Shown here one piece after another: positions 43,554 through 53,893 of a stretch of DNA of 64,000 nucleotides. The translations under genes were made by a program, and so were the position numbers. The stretch's first letter is position 1. Every line of letters begins with the position of its first letter. Source of the stretch: Verrucomicrobiota bacterium JB023 (GTDB lineage Bacteria; Verrucomicrobiota; Verrucomicrobiia; Verrucomicrobiales; Akkermansiaceae); assembly GCA_030673895.1 (NCBI GenBank), contig JAUTCR010000025.1, forward strand, positions 88,489-152,488, read 5' to 3'. Under the pieces are notes generated by a model. It had not been told where the DNA came from. It saw only the letters and a program-made list of their open reading frames with translations, and did no database searches.

Positions 43554-46079
43554 ATGATTTCTTTTCCCAGCACTTCCGCCAGCAAGCAAACCCTCCCCTG
43601 TGGCCTCACCGTCATCCTCGATCCCAATGGCTCGGCCCCTGTGGTTTCAGCCCAAATCTGGGTGGAAACTGGCTCCCGCGACGAACACGACCACGCCGGT
43701 GCCGGTCTCTCTCACCTGCTGGAGCACATGGTCTTCAAGGGCACCAAATCCTTCGATTGCACGAACTTGGCCCAGTCGGTTCAGGAAAAAGGTGGGCATT
43801 GGAATGCCTACACTTCATTTGACCGGACTGTTTACTACATCGACGGCCCCTCGACCTCGACCGACTTCTTCCTCAAGGCCCTGACCGAGCTCGTCTTCAG
43901 CCCTCTCCTTCCGTTGGAGGACTTTGAGACAGAAAAGGACGTCATCCGGCGGGAGATCGATATGGGGCTCGATGACCCCGACTCCGTGGCTTCGCACCTA
44001 TTGTTCGAGAACGCTTACCAGCACGACCTTCGCCGCCATCCGGTGATTGGCCATCTGGACCGCTTCAACGAGCTCACTCACGAGGATCTCCTCACTTATC
44101 ATCATGAGCGCTATCGCCCCGCCAATGCCTTTCTGGTTCTCTCCGGTGACTTCCAAGAGGGCGAAATCCTCAAGACTCTGCGAGAGCTGACTGGCGACCT
44201 GAAGAACCAGCCGGTCGCCCCACTCATCTCCACGCCCGAGCCTCGCCCGGCCGGACGACGTATCGCGCGCAAGACCTTCTCCACCCCCGTCTCCCACCTG
44301 ACCTTTAGCTGGCTTATCCCCGGCGCCACCCACCACGACACGCCCGCGCTGGAGCTCCTTGCGCAGGCTCTCGGCGGCGGCATCTCCAGCCCTCTCTATC
44401 AGCGCTTTCGCGAGACCACGGGGCTAACCCACCAGATCTATACCTGGCCTTGGACGCCTCCCGCCGAGCCGGGTCTCTTTGCCATTTCGGCGGAGGTCGA
44501 TTACGAGAACCGCGAACAGCTGGAGGAGCTTCTCCTCACCGAACTGCCTGTTCTCGTCGATGGTCTTACGGAGGCGGATCTTGCGAAAGCTCGGCGCCAG
44601 ATGGCGGCCAGTCAATTCCGCACCCTGACCACGGCGAGTGGGAGAGCCTCCGACTTAGGCTCGAATTGGCATGAGGCGCGGAACCTCGACTTCACCAAGG
44701 ATTATCTCGCCGCACTGGCAGAGGTGACCCTGACCGAGGTCCGCCAAGTCGCCCGCACCTATCTGCGAGGCGAACTCCTCACCATCACCTCTCTTGATCC
44801 AGAGGACAAGGTGCCTGAAAAGCCCCAGCTCTCTCTCATCGCCCACGATGAGCCCGCCCGTGAGCACGTCCTCTCTAACGGCCTGCGCGTCATCTTGAAG
44901 CGTGATGACCGTATCCCGGCGGTGTATCTCCAGACCGCCTTCCTCGCCGGTGCCACGGTAGAGAGCCCGGAGACCTGCGGCTTGGGCAACTTGCACGCGT
45001 CGACCTTCCTCAAGGGAACGGAGAAACGCTCATCAGTCGAGTATGCCGACGCCTTGGAATCACTTGGAGCCCGCCTCCGGCTGGGAGTCGGTAATAATAC
45101 CGCCCTCCTCGGCGGCTTCTGCCTTGCTCCGGATTTAAAGGAATACCTCGGACTCGTTGCGGAGGCATTGATTCACCCCCTCTTCACCAGCCAGTCCCTC
45201 GAGATTGAACGAGCGACCCAGATTGCCGCCATCGAGGAAGCCGCCGAAGATCCCTTGAAGATGGGCTTCTACCATCTCCGCAAGAAGCTCTTCGGTGACC
45301 ATCACTATGGTCTTCCCAAGCTGGGACTCGCGGAAACCATCGAATCCATCACGCCCATCCACCTCCAGCAGCATCATCGCAAGTATTTCGTGGCCAAGAA
45401 TGCCACTCTGGTTCTGCACGGTGACCTGCCTGATCTCGATGAAACCATCGAGATGCTGGAGGCTGACTTCGCCGCCTTGCCTGCTGGTGAGGCCTTCCCC
45501 GTCAAACCCCATCTCCCGCAGACTTTGCCCGTTAGTCCCGCCCCGCTGACCCACACGCTGGATCGGGAGCAAGGCGTTCTCGCCCTCGCCTGGCCGGGTC
45601 TTTCCTTCGATTCCGCGAATACTGCGGAGGCTGAGATCTTCCAAGAATACACCTCAAATATGGCTGGCCCGCTCTTCACCCGCATCCGGGAAGAACTCGG
45701 TCTCGCCTACTACGTCTCCAGTACCCAGTTCCATGGCTTGGGCGCCGGGATGTTCGCCACTTACCTGGGCACCTCGCCCGAGCAGCTTGAATTTGCCGAC
45801 CGCGAGCTTGAGTCGACTCTGGCAAGCATCGCGGAAGATGGCCTGACCCAAGACGATCTTGAACGAGCGAGGACGGCCACCCTCTCCTCTCACGCGCTGG
45901 ATGCCCAGTCGCCCGCGTCCCAGGCCCGGCATGTCGCGCTCGATACCCTGCTGGGTCTCGGAGTCGAACATTCAGCCGCCCACTTGGATCGACTCAAGAA
46001 GGTCTCGCGCGAGAGCATCAATGGCTTCGCTAAAGAACTCCTCGGTCAAGAGAATGTCGTCGTGCGCGTCAGCCCTTAA
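43554..46079 (+). CDS. M16-family zinc metallopeptidase (pitrilysin-like), two-lobe
   Basis: An 841-aa peptidase holding both halves of the M16 clamshell in one chain. The catalytic inverted zinc motif HLLEHMVFKGT is at about residues 57-67, with the distal Glu of the family further on (ETEKDVIRREIDMGLDD). The second half (from about residue 440) begins with VLSNGLRVILKRDDRIPAVYL and lacks HxxEH, as expected for the inactive lobe. No signal peptide is evident. Processing of peptides or exported proteins is family-level inference. Confidence 0.94.
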   Translation: MISFPSTSASKQTLPCGLTVILDPNGSAPVVSAQIWVETGSRDEHDHAGAGLSHLLEHMVFKGTKSFDCTNLAQSVQEKGGHWNAYTSFDRTVYYIDGPSTSTDFFLKALTELVFSPLLPLEDFETEKDVIRREIDMGLDDPDSVASHLLFENAYQHDLRRHPVIGHLDRFNELTHEDLLTYHHERYRPANAFLVLSGDFQEGEILKTLRELTGDLKNQPVAPLISTPEPRPAGRRIARKTFSTPVSHLTFSWLIPGATHHDTPALELLAQALGGGISSPLYQRFRETTGLTHQIYTWPWTPPAEPGLFAISAEVDYENREQLEELLLTELPVLVDGLTEADLAKARRQMAASQFRTLTTASGRASDLGSNWHEARNLDFTKDYLAALAEVTLTEVRQVARTYLRGELLTITSLDPEDKVPEKPQLSLIAHDEPAREHVLSNGLRVILKRDDRIPAVYLQTAFLAGATVESPETCGLGNLHASTFLKGTEKRSSVEYADALESLGARLRLGVGNNTALLGGFCLAPDLKEYLGLVAEALIHPLFTSQSLEIERATQIAAIEEAAEDPLKMGFYHLRKKLFGDHHYGLPKLGLAETIESITPIHLQQHHRKYFVAKNATLVLHGDLPDLDETIEMLEADFAALPAGEAFPVKPHLPQTLPVSPAPLTHTLDREQGVLALAWPGLSFDSANTAEAEIFQEYTSNMAGPLFTRIREELGLAYYVSSTQFHGLGAGMFATYLGTSPEQLEFADRELESTLASIAEDGLTQDDLERARTATLSSHALDAQSPASQARHVALDTLLGLGVEHSAAHLDRLKKVSRESINGFAKELLGQENVVVRVSP

Positions 46080-46091
46080 CCGAGGTTCCGT

Positions 46092-46871
46092 TCACTTGAG
46101 GAAACTGGTGAGCGGGCTGGTGGCTTCCGCTTGAAAGCTTTCTCCCGGGAGGCCGATCTCGAAGGCCTCCCGACCCGCTTCGACAGCTTTGGCAAAGGCC
46201 TTGCTCATCGCCGTTGGATCATTCGCGACGGCAATGGCTGTATTGACCAAGACCGCATCAGCCCCAATTTCCATTGCCTCGGCGGCGTGACTGGGCGCGC
46301 CAATTCCCGCATCGACGACGACGGGCACGGTCGCCTGCTCGACAATGATCCGCACCTGATCTCGAGTGGCAATTCCCCGATTGGTCCCGATGGGTGCTCC
46401 CAGTGGCATCACCGTCGCAGTGCCTGCTTCCTGCAGGCGCTTGGCCAAGACAGGATCGGCATTGATATAAGGGAGCACGACGAAGCCTTCCTTCACCAGG
46501 ATCTCCGCCGCCTTCAGGGTCTCGATGGGATCAGGTAGCAGGTAATTGGGGTCAGGATGGATCTCGAGCTTGATCCACTTGGGCAAACCAGCCGCCGCAG
46601 CCAAACGGGCTAGGCGGACAGCTTCCTCCGCGTTCATCGCGCCGCTGGTATTAGCTAGCACGAGATATCGCTCGGGATCGACATGCTCTAGAATGTTGGC
46701 GAAAGGATCCTTCTCCCCACTCAGATCCGCCCGTCGGAGAGCCACCGTGACAATCTCGGTTCCGCTGGCTTCCAAGGCAGCTCTCATGGCGGCAGGAGAA
46801 CCAAATTTTCCCGTCCCCAACATGAGGCGGGACGAGAACTGGCGGTCGGCGATGGTAAGTTGAGAACTCAT
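46092..46871 (-). CDS. thiG: Thiazole synthase
   Basis: Builds the thiazole phosphate of thiamine from DXP, dehydroglycine and ThiS thiocarboxylate. The ATG at 46871 gives 259 aa starting [22 protein letters not shown]. The Schiff-base Lys is in WIKLEIHPD, and the phosphate-binding [10 protein letters not shown] and [21 protein letters not shown] in part are typical. No ThiS, ThiO/H or ThiF gene is adjacent and I see no TPP riboswitch upstream, so it stands alone here. The stop is 12 bases from that of the M16 gene. Confidence 0.96.
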   Translation of the reverse strand: MSSQLTIADRQFSSRLMLGTGKFGSPAAMRAALEASGTEIVTVALRRADLSGEKDPFANILEHVDPERYLVLANTSGAMNAEEAVRLARLAAAAGLPKWIKLEIHPDPNYLLPDPIETLKAAEILVKEGFVVLPYINADPVLAKRLQEAGTATVMPLGAPIGTNRGIATRDQVRIIVEQATVPVVVDAGIGAPSHAAEAMEIGADAVLVNTAIAVANDPTAMSKAFAKAVEAGREAFEIGLPGESFQAEATSPLTSFLK

Positions 46872-46971
46872 TCGAAATCGGTGGAGGCCAATCTTGAGAC
46901 ATCCCACTCGGTTGCGCAAGGAGTGACACCGCTCGTTCCACGGCGGCGGCTGTCTTCGAGGGCAAGGCACG

Positions 46972-47001
46972 AAAAAGGCCTTTCTCCGAGGTAGAAAGGC
47001 C
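46972..47001 (-). terminator. Rho-independent terminator of mdh
   Basis: A 9-bp perfect stem (GGCCTTTCT/AGAAAGGCC, 46977-46985 with 46993-47001) with a 7-base loop, followed on the minus strand by five T residues. It lies 39 bases past the mdh stop and upstream of thiG. Confidence 0.85.
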
Positions 47002-47040
47002 CTGATAAGGTCACTTGCGGCAGCAATTTCCTTCCGGATG

Positions 47041-48036
47041 TTACGGAATCAAGTCCGCCACGGCCTCGCGTTCCTCGCGCAGTTCTTGGATCGAGGCATC
47101 GATCTTCTCGCGAGAGAATTCATCAACAGGCACGCCTTCGACGACGCTCCACGTGCCATCCGCATTGGTCCGAATCGGCATCGAGGCCATGAGGCCTTCA
47201 TCAATGCCATAAGCTCCGGGCGAGCAGACCGCGACCGAATGCCAATCGCCTGCCGGAGTCTCATTGGTCAGACTCACAATCGTATCGATTGCTGCGTTGG
47301 CAGCCGAGGCGGCTGAGCTCGCGCCGCGGGCCTTGATGATGGCCGCCCCCCGTTGCTGGACGGTCTTGATGAAGTCGCCCTTCAGCCAATCGTGATCGGA
47401 AATGACTTCGGTGATTGGTTTTCCGTTCAGCTTGGCATTGGTGAAATCGGGATATTGCGTCGCAGAGTGGTTACCCCAGATGCAGAGGTTGCTGACCTCG
47501 CTGCAGTGGGCACCGGCTTTCGCGGCCAATTGGCTCTTGGCCCGGTTTTCATCGAGCCGGGTCATGGCGAAGAAGTTCTCCTTGGGCACTCCGTCCGCAT
47601 TGTTCATCGCAATCAAGGCGTTGGTGTTGCAGGGATTTCCCACAACGAGGGTTTTCACCCCGGAGGCTGCCGACCGCGCGATGGCCTGTCCCTGGCCGGT
47701 GAAGATCTTGCCATTGATACCGAGCAAATCCTTACGCTCCATGCCCGCCTTGCGTGGGACGGAGCCGACCAGCAGAGCCCAGTCCGCGCCCTTGAAGCCA
47801 TCGTCAAGGTCAGTGGTGCCGTGCATGCTCTCGAGAAGAGGGAAGGCACAATCATCCAGCTCCATCATCACGCCCTCAAGGGCTGGCATTCCGGGTTCAA
47901 TCTCAATCAGACGCAGATTGACCGGCTGGTCCGGGCCAAAAACGGCACCGCTGGCGATTCGAAACAACAACGCATAGCCAATCTGGCCCGCTGCTCCTGT
48001 CACTGAAATGGTAATGGCTTCTTTCACGTCACCCAT
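47041..48036 (-). CDS. mdh: Malate dehydrogenase
   Basis: Interconverts malate and oxaloacetate with NAD in the TCA cycle. The 331-aa protein belongs to the group with [18 protein letters not shown] at the NAD site. The substrate Arg is in [14 protein letters not shown], and the catalytic His is in [12 protein letters not shown]. The ATG at 48036 is preceded by a good Shine-Dalgarno GGGAGG, which lies inside a small ACCTC/GAGGT inverted repeat (48042-48057) that could modestly mask it. A terminator follows, so it is probably a single-gene unit. Confidence 0.97.
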   Translation of the reverse strand: MGDVKEAITISVTGAAGQIGYALLFRIASGAVFGPDQPVNLRLIEIEPGMPALEGVMMELDDCAFPLLESMHGTTDLDDGFKGADWALLVGSVPRKAGMERKDLLGINGKIFTGQGQAIARSAASGVKTLVVGNPCNTNALIAMNNADGVPKENFFAMTRLDENRAKSQLAAKAGAHCSEVSNLCIWGNHSATQYPDFTNAKLNGKPITEVISDHDWLKGDFIKTVQQRGAAIIKARGASSAASAANAAIDTIVSLTNETPAGDWHSVAVCSPGAYGIDEGLMASMPIRTNADGTWSVVEGVPVDEFSREKIDASIQELREEREAVADLIP

Positions 48037-48123
48037 GAGTAACCTCCCTAATGAGGTCGGTCAATGACCCTCGGGCCGGAGCGCAAGGAAGGCGCAATGT
48101 CCGCGAATTCATGCTCACCGCCA

Positions 48124-49242
48124 TCACCTCAGCAAGCCGAGTAGAGGGACCTTCTTCCGCAATCGTGACAAGTTAAGCGCGAGGATGATGAAGCAGAGTT
48201 CGACCAGAAATGCGACGAGAAGCGAGCCGCCCACGCCGAAAGCCCGGCGGCAGGTGGTGCTCAGGCCGAACCCGAAAATCGCGCTATAGACCACGATCAC
48301 ATGGAGAAAATAAATGGTCAGGGTTTCCTGCCCGCAGGTGGTCAGGATCCGCACCGGCCAAGACTCTTCTTTTCCCCTCCGAGTAACGAGCCAACAAAGC
48401 CCACCCACAAGGCCCATCAAGACAACGACCTCTCCCAGCCGCCAATAGCGTCCGGCAACCTCTCCAAGCCCAAGCCCCTCGGGCAGCCCCCCCATGAGAA
48501 ACCAAAATCCTCCGGTGATCGGACCGCTCGAAACCATCAGCAGGGCCCCGACGCCCGCAAGAACGAGAAACGCCCTCCCGTCCCGATACCACTTCAGCTC
48601 CCAGGCCAGCACCCCGAGGCTAGCCCCCGTCAGCGCGTAGCCGGTCCAAGGAAAAAGCGGGAAGGCCGCATAGTCCCGAGCCACGAAGGTGGCCAGCCAG
48701 CGCCCCGGCCCCTCCTCAGGCCTCCATTTCTCCGTCCAAGGGCCAAGCAGCAAGGCCAGTTGCCCTACGAGTAAGCTGACCACAGCAAAACGGCGGCCCT
48801 GACGTCGGCAGAGAAGCCACAGCGCGACCATCAGAATCAAACTCCATCCTATCGTATGGAGAACGTGGGATTTCCCAAGAAATCGCAAGCTGGCGACGAT
48901 CTCCCCCTTCAGCGCGTCCTCCAGGATGCTGGGATAAATTTGCAGCACCCACCCGAGGACTAGCAGCCACAAGCCCCGTCGCAATCCCTTGCCTAGACGG
49001 GCGCCCCCGACTTCTTCCGCACGGGCGAGAAGATAAGCAAAGATTAGGCCGGCCGCGCAAAAAAATGCGGGGGCAGTCAACCCCTTCAGATACCACCAAA
49101 CCAGATGCGCCGGATATCGATTGTCTTGTAGTTCGTCACGAAGGACCACACCAATAGTATGCCCTTGAAGCATCATCAATATGGCATATCCCCGCAAGAC
49201 ATCGATGAAGATGATGCGCTCCTTCTTCCCCTCGTTCGTCAT
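48124..49242 (-). CDS. HGSNAT-like / DUF1624 membrane acyltransferase
   Basis: A 372-aa polytopic protein with about ten hydrophobic helices. The first helix begins with the signature IIFIDVLRGYAILMMLQGHT, as in the heparan-alpha-glucosaminide N-acetyltransferase catalytic family, with the conserved D-xx-RG and the membrane-embedded QGH. LKGLTAPAFFCAAGLIFAYLL continues the pattern. Such enzymes move acetyl groups across membranes to sugars. The acceptor here is unknown. It is divergent from the PVC dehydrogenase gene. Confidence 0.8.
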   Translation of the reverse strand: MTNEGKKERIIFIDVLRGYAILMMLQGHTIGVVLRDELQDNRYPAHLVWWYLKGLTAPAFFCAAGLIFAYLLARAEEVGGARLGKGLRRGLWLLVLGWVLQIYPSILEDALKGEIVASLRFLGKSHVLHTIGWSLILMVALWLLCRRQGRRFAVVSLLVGQLALLLGPWTEKWRPEEGPGRWLATFVARDYAAFPLFPWTGYALTGASLGVLAWELKWYRDGRAFLVLAGVGALLMVSSGPITGGFWFLMGGLPEGLGLGEVAGRYWRLGEVVVLMGLVGGLCWLVTRRGKEESWPVRILTTCGQETLTIYFLHVIVVYSAIFGFGLSTTCRRAFGVGGSLLVAFLVELCFIILALNLSRLRKKVPLLGLLR

Positions 49243-49372
49243 GGCTCGGCGGCGGCAGCAAGCCCCCTACGCGACTCACTGACAATAAAAAAGCCCCTTC
49301 TGATGCCGTCCTCACAATTTGACGCTAAAAGTTTGCAGGAAATCCCAGTTTTTTGATGTATTACTAATTACC

Positions 49373-51640
49373 TTGAAACGAAACCCAATCACTTTTCTCG
49401 GCCTCCTGCTTGCCCTTCCCCTATCGGCCCAACAGGGCGACCGCAAAGGGCACGATAATATGGATCCAGTCGTCCCCCAGGAAGCGATTCCGCCAGCTCC
49501 TGTCTTGAGCGTGGATGAAGCGCTCGCTAGTTTTGAGATCGCTGACGGCTTCGTCATCGAACCTTTCGCGACCGAGCCGATGGTCGACCGTCCCGTGGAT
49601 TTCCGCTTCGATGCCAACGGCCGCATGTGGGTCGTCGAAATGATTGGTTACATGCCCAATCTGGATGGCGAAGGCGAAGAAACTCCCCAAGGCCGCATTA
49701 GCGTCCTGGAGGATACCGATAATGACGGCCAGGCTGACAAGCGAACCGTGTTCGCCGACAACATTCTCCTTCCCCGCGCAATCGCCCTCGTCGAGGACGG
49801 ACTCCTCATCGGCGATGAGCATCATCTCTACTTCTGCGGACGCGACGGGGTGGAAAGAACCTCCGAGCTCGTGGTCGTTGACGAAGATTTCGCGCCCACA
49901 GGCAATGTGGAGCATAAGACGAATTCCCTGCTGCCACACTTGAATAACTGGCTCTATTGCGCGAAGTCCGATGCCCGTTTCCGCTGGCAGGACGGCAAGC
50001 TGAAAAAGGATACCACGCAATTCCGCGGGCAATGGGGCATTTCGATGGATGACTTTGGCCGCCTCTATCACAACAACAATTCCACCATCGTCCGCGGGGA
50101 TCGCCTGCTGCCTGACATTCTGGAATCGTATCCTTCCGCCAAGCTGAAGCCGGACACCTCCACCCGGCTTGGCAATAACAAGCTCTACCCCATCCGCGTG
50201 ACCCCCGGAGCCAACCGGGCCTACATCGCCAAGGCCAATGGGTATGACAAGGACACGCTGGATCCTGAGACATACAAGCTCATCGAAGCCACCGGAGCAG
50301 CCGGTCTCGCCGTCTATCGCGGTGACCAGTTCCCGTCCGAATGGCAGAATGTCTCATTCACCACCGAATCCGTAGCCAACTTGGTGAAGGCGGTCCGTAT
50401 TCATGCGGACGGACTCGAACTGAGCGGTGAGCCTGTTTACGAGGACAAGGAATTCCTCGCCTCCACGGATGAGCGATTCCGCCCGGTCAATCTACACACG
50501 GGACCGGATGGCTGCCTCTACCTCGCCGACATTTATCACGGTCTCATCCAGCACAAGACTTACATGACCTCCTATCTGCGTGAGCAATATGCCTCTCGCG
50601 ACCTCGATAAGCCCGAGCGGGGAGTTGGACGCATCTATCGCATCCGATACGAAGGGAAGCCTCGTGGACCGCAACCGAAAATGCAGGACGCCCCCTCTGC
50701 GGAGCTCGTCAAGCATCTCGCCCACCCCAATGGCTGGTGGCGGGACACTGCCCAACGCCTCCTTGTGGAGCGCAATGATGCTGGCGTGGTCGCCGAGTTG
50801 AAAGAAGGTCTGCGTAATCACCCCAACGAAATCGCCCGCATCCACATGCTTTGGACACTGCAGGGCATGGGCGAGTTGGCTCAGGAAGACTATGCTGTCG
50901 TCTTGGATAGGAAGACTGCCGAGAGCCTGCGCATCCATGCCTTGGCCGCTGCCGTTGCGAGCCCGCAAGTCTCGGTTGCTTCTCTAATTAGTGACGAAGA
51001 CAAGACGGATCCGAGCGCGACTTACCCTTATGTGATCCGGCATTTGGCTTCGCTTCCTTCCGCTCCCTCCCTCTTGGAGGAACTGACCCTCAAGCCAACC
51101 TTTGCGGCCGAAGCGGCTGCTGCCGGCTTGCTTGCGCAGGGACTCACAGAGTTCCCGCCGACCAAGTCCAAGCTGGATCGTTACCTTGAGAACTACAAAC
51201 GGAACAACGCTACCAAGCCCGCCGAAGAACGACTTTCCGGAGAGCACCTTGCCTCCTTCCAGCGAGGGAAAGAGGTCTACATGACCAAGGCCGCCTGCGT
51301 CGGCTGCCACGGCGCGGATGGAGCGGGCATGCCAAACTTGGGCCCTCCATTGGACGAGTCCGAATGGGTCACAGATTCTCCCGAGCGTTTGACCAAGATT
51401 CTCCTCCACGGCCTACAAGGGCCGATCAAGGTGAATGGCAAGGTCTACAAACCCGCTGCCTTCATGCCTGGCTTAGCGCAAAACCCTTCAATCACCGATC
51501 GCGACCTCGCCGACATCATGACCTACATTCGCGCTGAGTGGAGCAACGACGCTCCGCTCGTCACGGAAGAAGAAGTCAAGGCGACACGGGAAGCCACGTC
51601 TGACCGCCTTGGTCGAGTGTATAAAGTGGAAGAACTCTAA
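49373..51640 (+). CDS. PVC-type dehydrogenase / cytochrome c fusion protein
   Basis: A secreted protein of about 755 aa. A beta-propeller of the sorbosone-dehydrogenase type (about residues 50-420: PVDFRFDANGRMWVVEM, NTRL-GNNKLYP, GPDGCLYLADIYHG) is followed by HEAT-like helices and a cytochrome c domain with CVGCHG near residue 642 and a Met ligand candidate in FMPGL. This combination is typical of Planctomycetes and Verrucomicrobia. The start is uncertain: the TTG at 49373 gives a signal peptide (LKRNPITFLGLLLALPLSAQ), while upstream in-frame sequence does not. Substrate unknown. Confidence 0.88.
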   Translation: MKRNPITFLGLLLALPLSAQQGDRKGHDNMDPVVPQEAIPPAPVLSVDEALASFEIADGFVIEPFATEPMVDRPVDFRFDANGRMWVVEMIGYMPNLDGEGEETPQGRISVLEDTDNDGQADKRTVFADNILLPRAIALVEDGLLIGDEHHLYFCGRDGVERTSELVVVDEDFAPTGNVEHKTNSLLPHLNNWLYCAKSDARFRWQDGKLKKDTTQFRGQWGISMDDFGRLYHNNNSTIVRGDRLLPDILESYPSAKLKPDTSTRLGNNKLYPIRVTPGANRAYIAKANGYDKDTLDPETYKLIEATGAAGLAVYRGDQFPSEWQNVSFTTESVANLVKAVRIHADGLELSGEPVYEDKEFLASTDERFRPVNLHTGPDGCLYLADIYHGLIQHKTYMTSYLREQYASRDLDKPERGVGRIYRIRYEGKPRGPQPKMQDAPSAELVKHLAHPNGWWRDTAQRLLVERNDAGVVAELKEGLRNHPNEIARIHMLWTLQGMGELAQEDYAVVLDRKTAESLRIHALAAAVASPQVSVASLISDEDKTDPSATYPYVIRHLASLPSAPSLLEELTLKPTFAAEAAAAGLLAQGLTEFPPTKSKLDRYLENYKRNNATKPAEERLSGEHLASFQRGKEVYMTKAACVGCHGADGAGMPNLGPPLDESEWVTDSPERLTKILLHGLQGPIKVNGKVYKPAAFMPGLAQNPSITDRDLADIMTYIRAEWSNDAPLVTEEEVKATREATSDRLGRVYKVEEL

Positions 51641-51653
51641 AAGTCGACAAACC

Positions 51654-51687
51654 GCAGGGGCTGGAAATCAGACCCCTGCTTTATCTT
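51654..51687 (+). terminator. Rho-independent terminator after the PVC dehydrogenase gene
   Basis: Stem GCAGGGG/CCCCTGC (51654-51660 with 51673-51679), extended by an inner CTG/CAG pairing with a one-base bulge, followed by TTTATCTT. It lies 13 bases past the stop. Confidence 0.75.
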
Positions 51688-51781
51688 CCAGAGGCTGGCC
51701 AATCCGGCCATCGGGGCCATCGCCCTCGATACGATTCTCCTTGGGCTCAGCTGGCTAGGTTGCAGGTTGGGCGAGCTGGCC

Positions 51782-53872
51782 TTAGCCAAGCATCTCCCTC
51801 ATGCCTCCAAAGAAGTCCTCGAGGTCATCGTCATTGGCCTCCTCCTGCATCATGGCCTCGTAATCGATTTCCTCGATCCAATCAAAGTCGAGCTCCCCAA
51901 TGAAGCAACTGGGTTCGCTGCGCACCTCTTCTCCCCACTTCACCCGCTTACCGCAGTAGGTCAGCATCAGCCGTTCCTGCGCCCGGGTGATGCCCACATA
52001 GAGTAGTCGCCGCTCCTCGTCCTTGGTGCCCTCTTCGATCGACCGCTTGTGAGGTAGAATACCCTCCTCCAAGCCGGTGAGAAAGACAACGGGGAACTCA
52101 AGCCCCTTGGCCGCGTGAAGCGTGATCAGGGTCACTCCCTGCTTTTTTTCCAATTCGTCGTCTTTCTGCGGATCCAGCAGGCTCTCCTCGAGGTAAGTCT
52201 GCACTGACTTTCCCTTGCCCAGCGTTCGCTCCAGCGATTCGTAAACATCGGCCAAGCCCTGTCGCCGCTGATCACGCTCCGTGTCCGACTTCTGGTTTTT
52301 CATCAGCCACTCCACGTAGCCGCTCGTCTCGAGAAATCCTTCGAGCAAGTCCCTGGCGTCGTGACCGCCTATTAGCTGGTCATGGACATTCTGAATCTCG
52401 TCGCAGAAGCCAGCAATCGCAGTAGCCGCCTTCTTGGAGACTTCGGCACGGAAACTTTCGCTATTCAACGATTCCCAGACCGTCTCCTCGTGCTCCCGAC
52501 TCCAGTCGGTAAGAGCCAGCGACGCCACCTCCCCGATACCCCGCGGTGGCGTATTGAGGATTCGCAGCAGGGCCACATCCGAATTCGGGTCGGCGATCAC
52601 TTGCAGATAAGCCAAGGCGTCACGCACCTCGCGCCGGTCGTAGAAACTCTGAGCACCCACCAAGCGGTAGGGAATATCCTTCTCCCGGAACACCTGCTCC
52701 ATCTTCCGGATGAGCGTGTTCGTCCGGAAGAGAATCGCAAAATCCTCCCACGCACGGAGGTTTGCATCGGCGAGCGCCGCCTCTTCCGCCGCTCCGCCTC
52801 CCCCTCCGATCAGACGCATCACGGCCGCATCAGGCTTTGCTTCGGTCTTCTTACGCTTTCCTTCCCGACGGATTGCCTTGATTTCATCCGCAATCCACTC
52901 GGCCTCAGCCTCGTCGCCGGTAAAGCTCAGGAGCCGGACCAAGGCACCGCCCGGGATCGTCGGCCGTAGCTCTTTCTCCCGCCGCCCGAGATTCCCTTTG
53001 ATGAGCTTGTTTGCCACTCTCAAGACCGCCTCGGTGCTGCGGTAGTTCTCTTCCAATCGAATGACGTGAGGATCAGGGAAAAAGCGCTCGAATTGGAGAA
53101 TATTAGCCACCTCCGCCCCCCGCCAACCATAGATGCTCTGGTCGTCATCTCCCACCACGCAGACGTTGTAGGGCGTGCCTACCATCTGCTTGAGAAGGCT
53201 CATCTGCAAGGAGTTGGTATCCTGGAACTCATCGACCGTGATGTAGCGAAATCGCTCCTGCCAATAGGCTCGCTCCTCACTGTGCTCGCGGAGAAGCTTC
53301 TCCCCAAGAAGAAGGAGGTCATCGAAGTCCACCGCATTGCGCATCTGGAGCTCGCGCGTGTAGTCCTCGGCAATGGTGCGGTAGAGATCGTCTTCGATGC
53401 TCGCGAGCCCCTTGTCGGAATTCTTAGCCCGGGAAATCGCCGCAAGAACGTCACCGGGTTTGATTTTCTCCCGGATCCCCCCGCGTTTGACGATGAACTG
53501 CTTGATGAGAGCGGTCTGATCGCCCGGGGTGCAGATGGAGAAGTTCTTCTTGTATCCCAGTCGCTCGATCCCGTTCCTCAAGAGCCGGACGCAGAGCGAG
53601 TGGAACGTGCAGACTGTCAGTTTGTTGGCAGCCTTCTTATCCACCATGCCCGCCACGCGCTCCTGCATCTCGCGGGCCGCCTTGTTGGTGAAGGTCACCG
53701 CAAGAATCTTCTCGGGTGAGATCCCCTTCTGCAGGAGATTCGCCATCCGGCACGTCACGGTCCGGGTCTTGCCTGTCCCTGCTCCTGCAAGGATCAAGAC
53801 CGGACCATCGAGAGCCTCGACTGCCTCGCGCTGGGCAGCGTTCAGCTTCGAGATATCAAATCCCGCTGCCAC
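51782..53872 (-). CDS. UvrD/PcrA/Rep-family ATP-dependent DNA helicase
   Basis: A superfamily 1A 3' to 5' helicase of 696 aa. Motifs: LNAAQREAVEALDGPVLILAGAGTGKT (Q and I), TFTNKAAREM (Ia), VDEFQDTN (II), GDDDQSIYGWRGA (III), LEENYRS (IV), TLHAAKGLEFPVVFLTG (V) and YVGITRAQERL (VI). The start is GTG. It is shorter than UvrD by the loss of the long C-terminal tail, closer to Rep/PcrA. It lies 21 bases after the His-rich lipoprotein gene on the same strand. Confidence 0.95.
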   Translation of the reverse strand: MAAGFDISKLNAAQREAVEALDGPVLILAGAGTGKTRTVTCRMANLLQKGISPEKILAVTFTNKAAREMQERVAGMVDKKAANKLTVCTFHSLCVRLLRNGIERLGYKKNFSICTPGDQTALIKQFIVKRGGIREKIKPGDVLAAISRAKNSDKGLASIEDDLYRTIAEDYTRELQMRNAVDFDDLLLLGEKLLREHSEERAYWQERFRYITVDEFQDTNSLQMSLLKQMVGTPYNVCVVGDDDQSIYGWRGAEVANILQFERFFPDPHVIRLEENYRSTEAVLRVANKLIKGNLGRREKELRPTIPGGALVRLLSFTGDEAEAEWIADEIKAIRREGKRKKTEAKPDAAVMRLIGGGGGAAEEAALADANLRAWEDFAILFRTNTLIRKMEQVFREKDIPYRLVGAQSFYDRREVRDALAYLQVIADPNSDVALLRILNTPPRGIGEVASLALTDWSREHEETVWESLNSESFRAEVSKKAATAIAGFCDEIQNVHDQLIGGHDARDLLEGFLETSGYVEWLMKNQKSDTERDQRRQGLADVYESLERTLGKGKSVQTYLEESLLDPQKDDELEKKQGVTLITLHAAKGLEFPVVFLTGLEEGILPHKRSIEEGTKDEERRLLYVGITRAQERLMLTYCGKRVKWGEEVRSEPSCFIGELDFDWIEEIDYEAMMQEEANDDDLEDFFGGMREMLG

Positions 53873-53893
53873 TTTGAGGAGAAAGAATGTGAA

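Noticed and set aside
46872..46976. TPP riboswitch upstream of thiG
   Set aside because: The CTGAGA and other conserved TPP-aptamer segments are not present.
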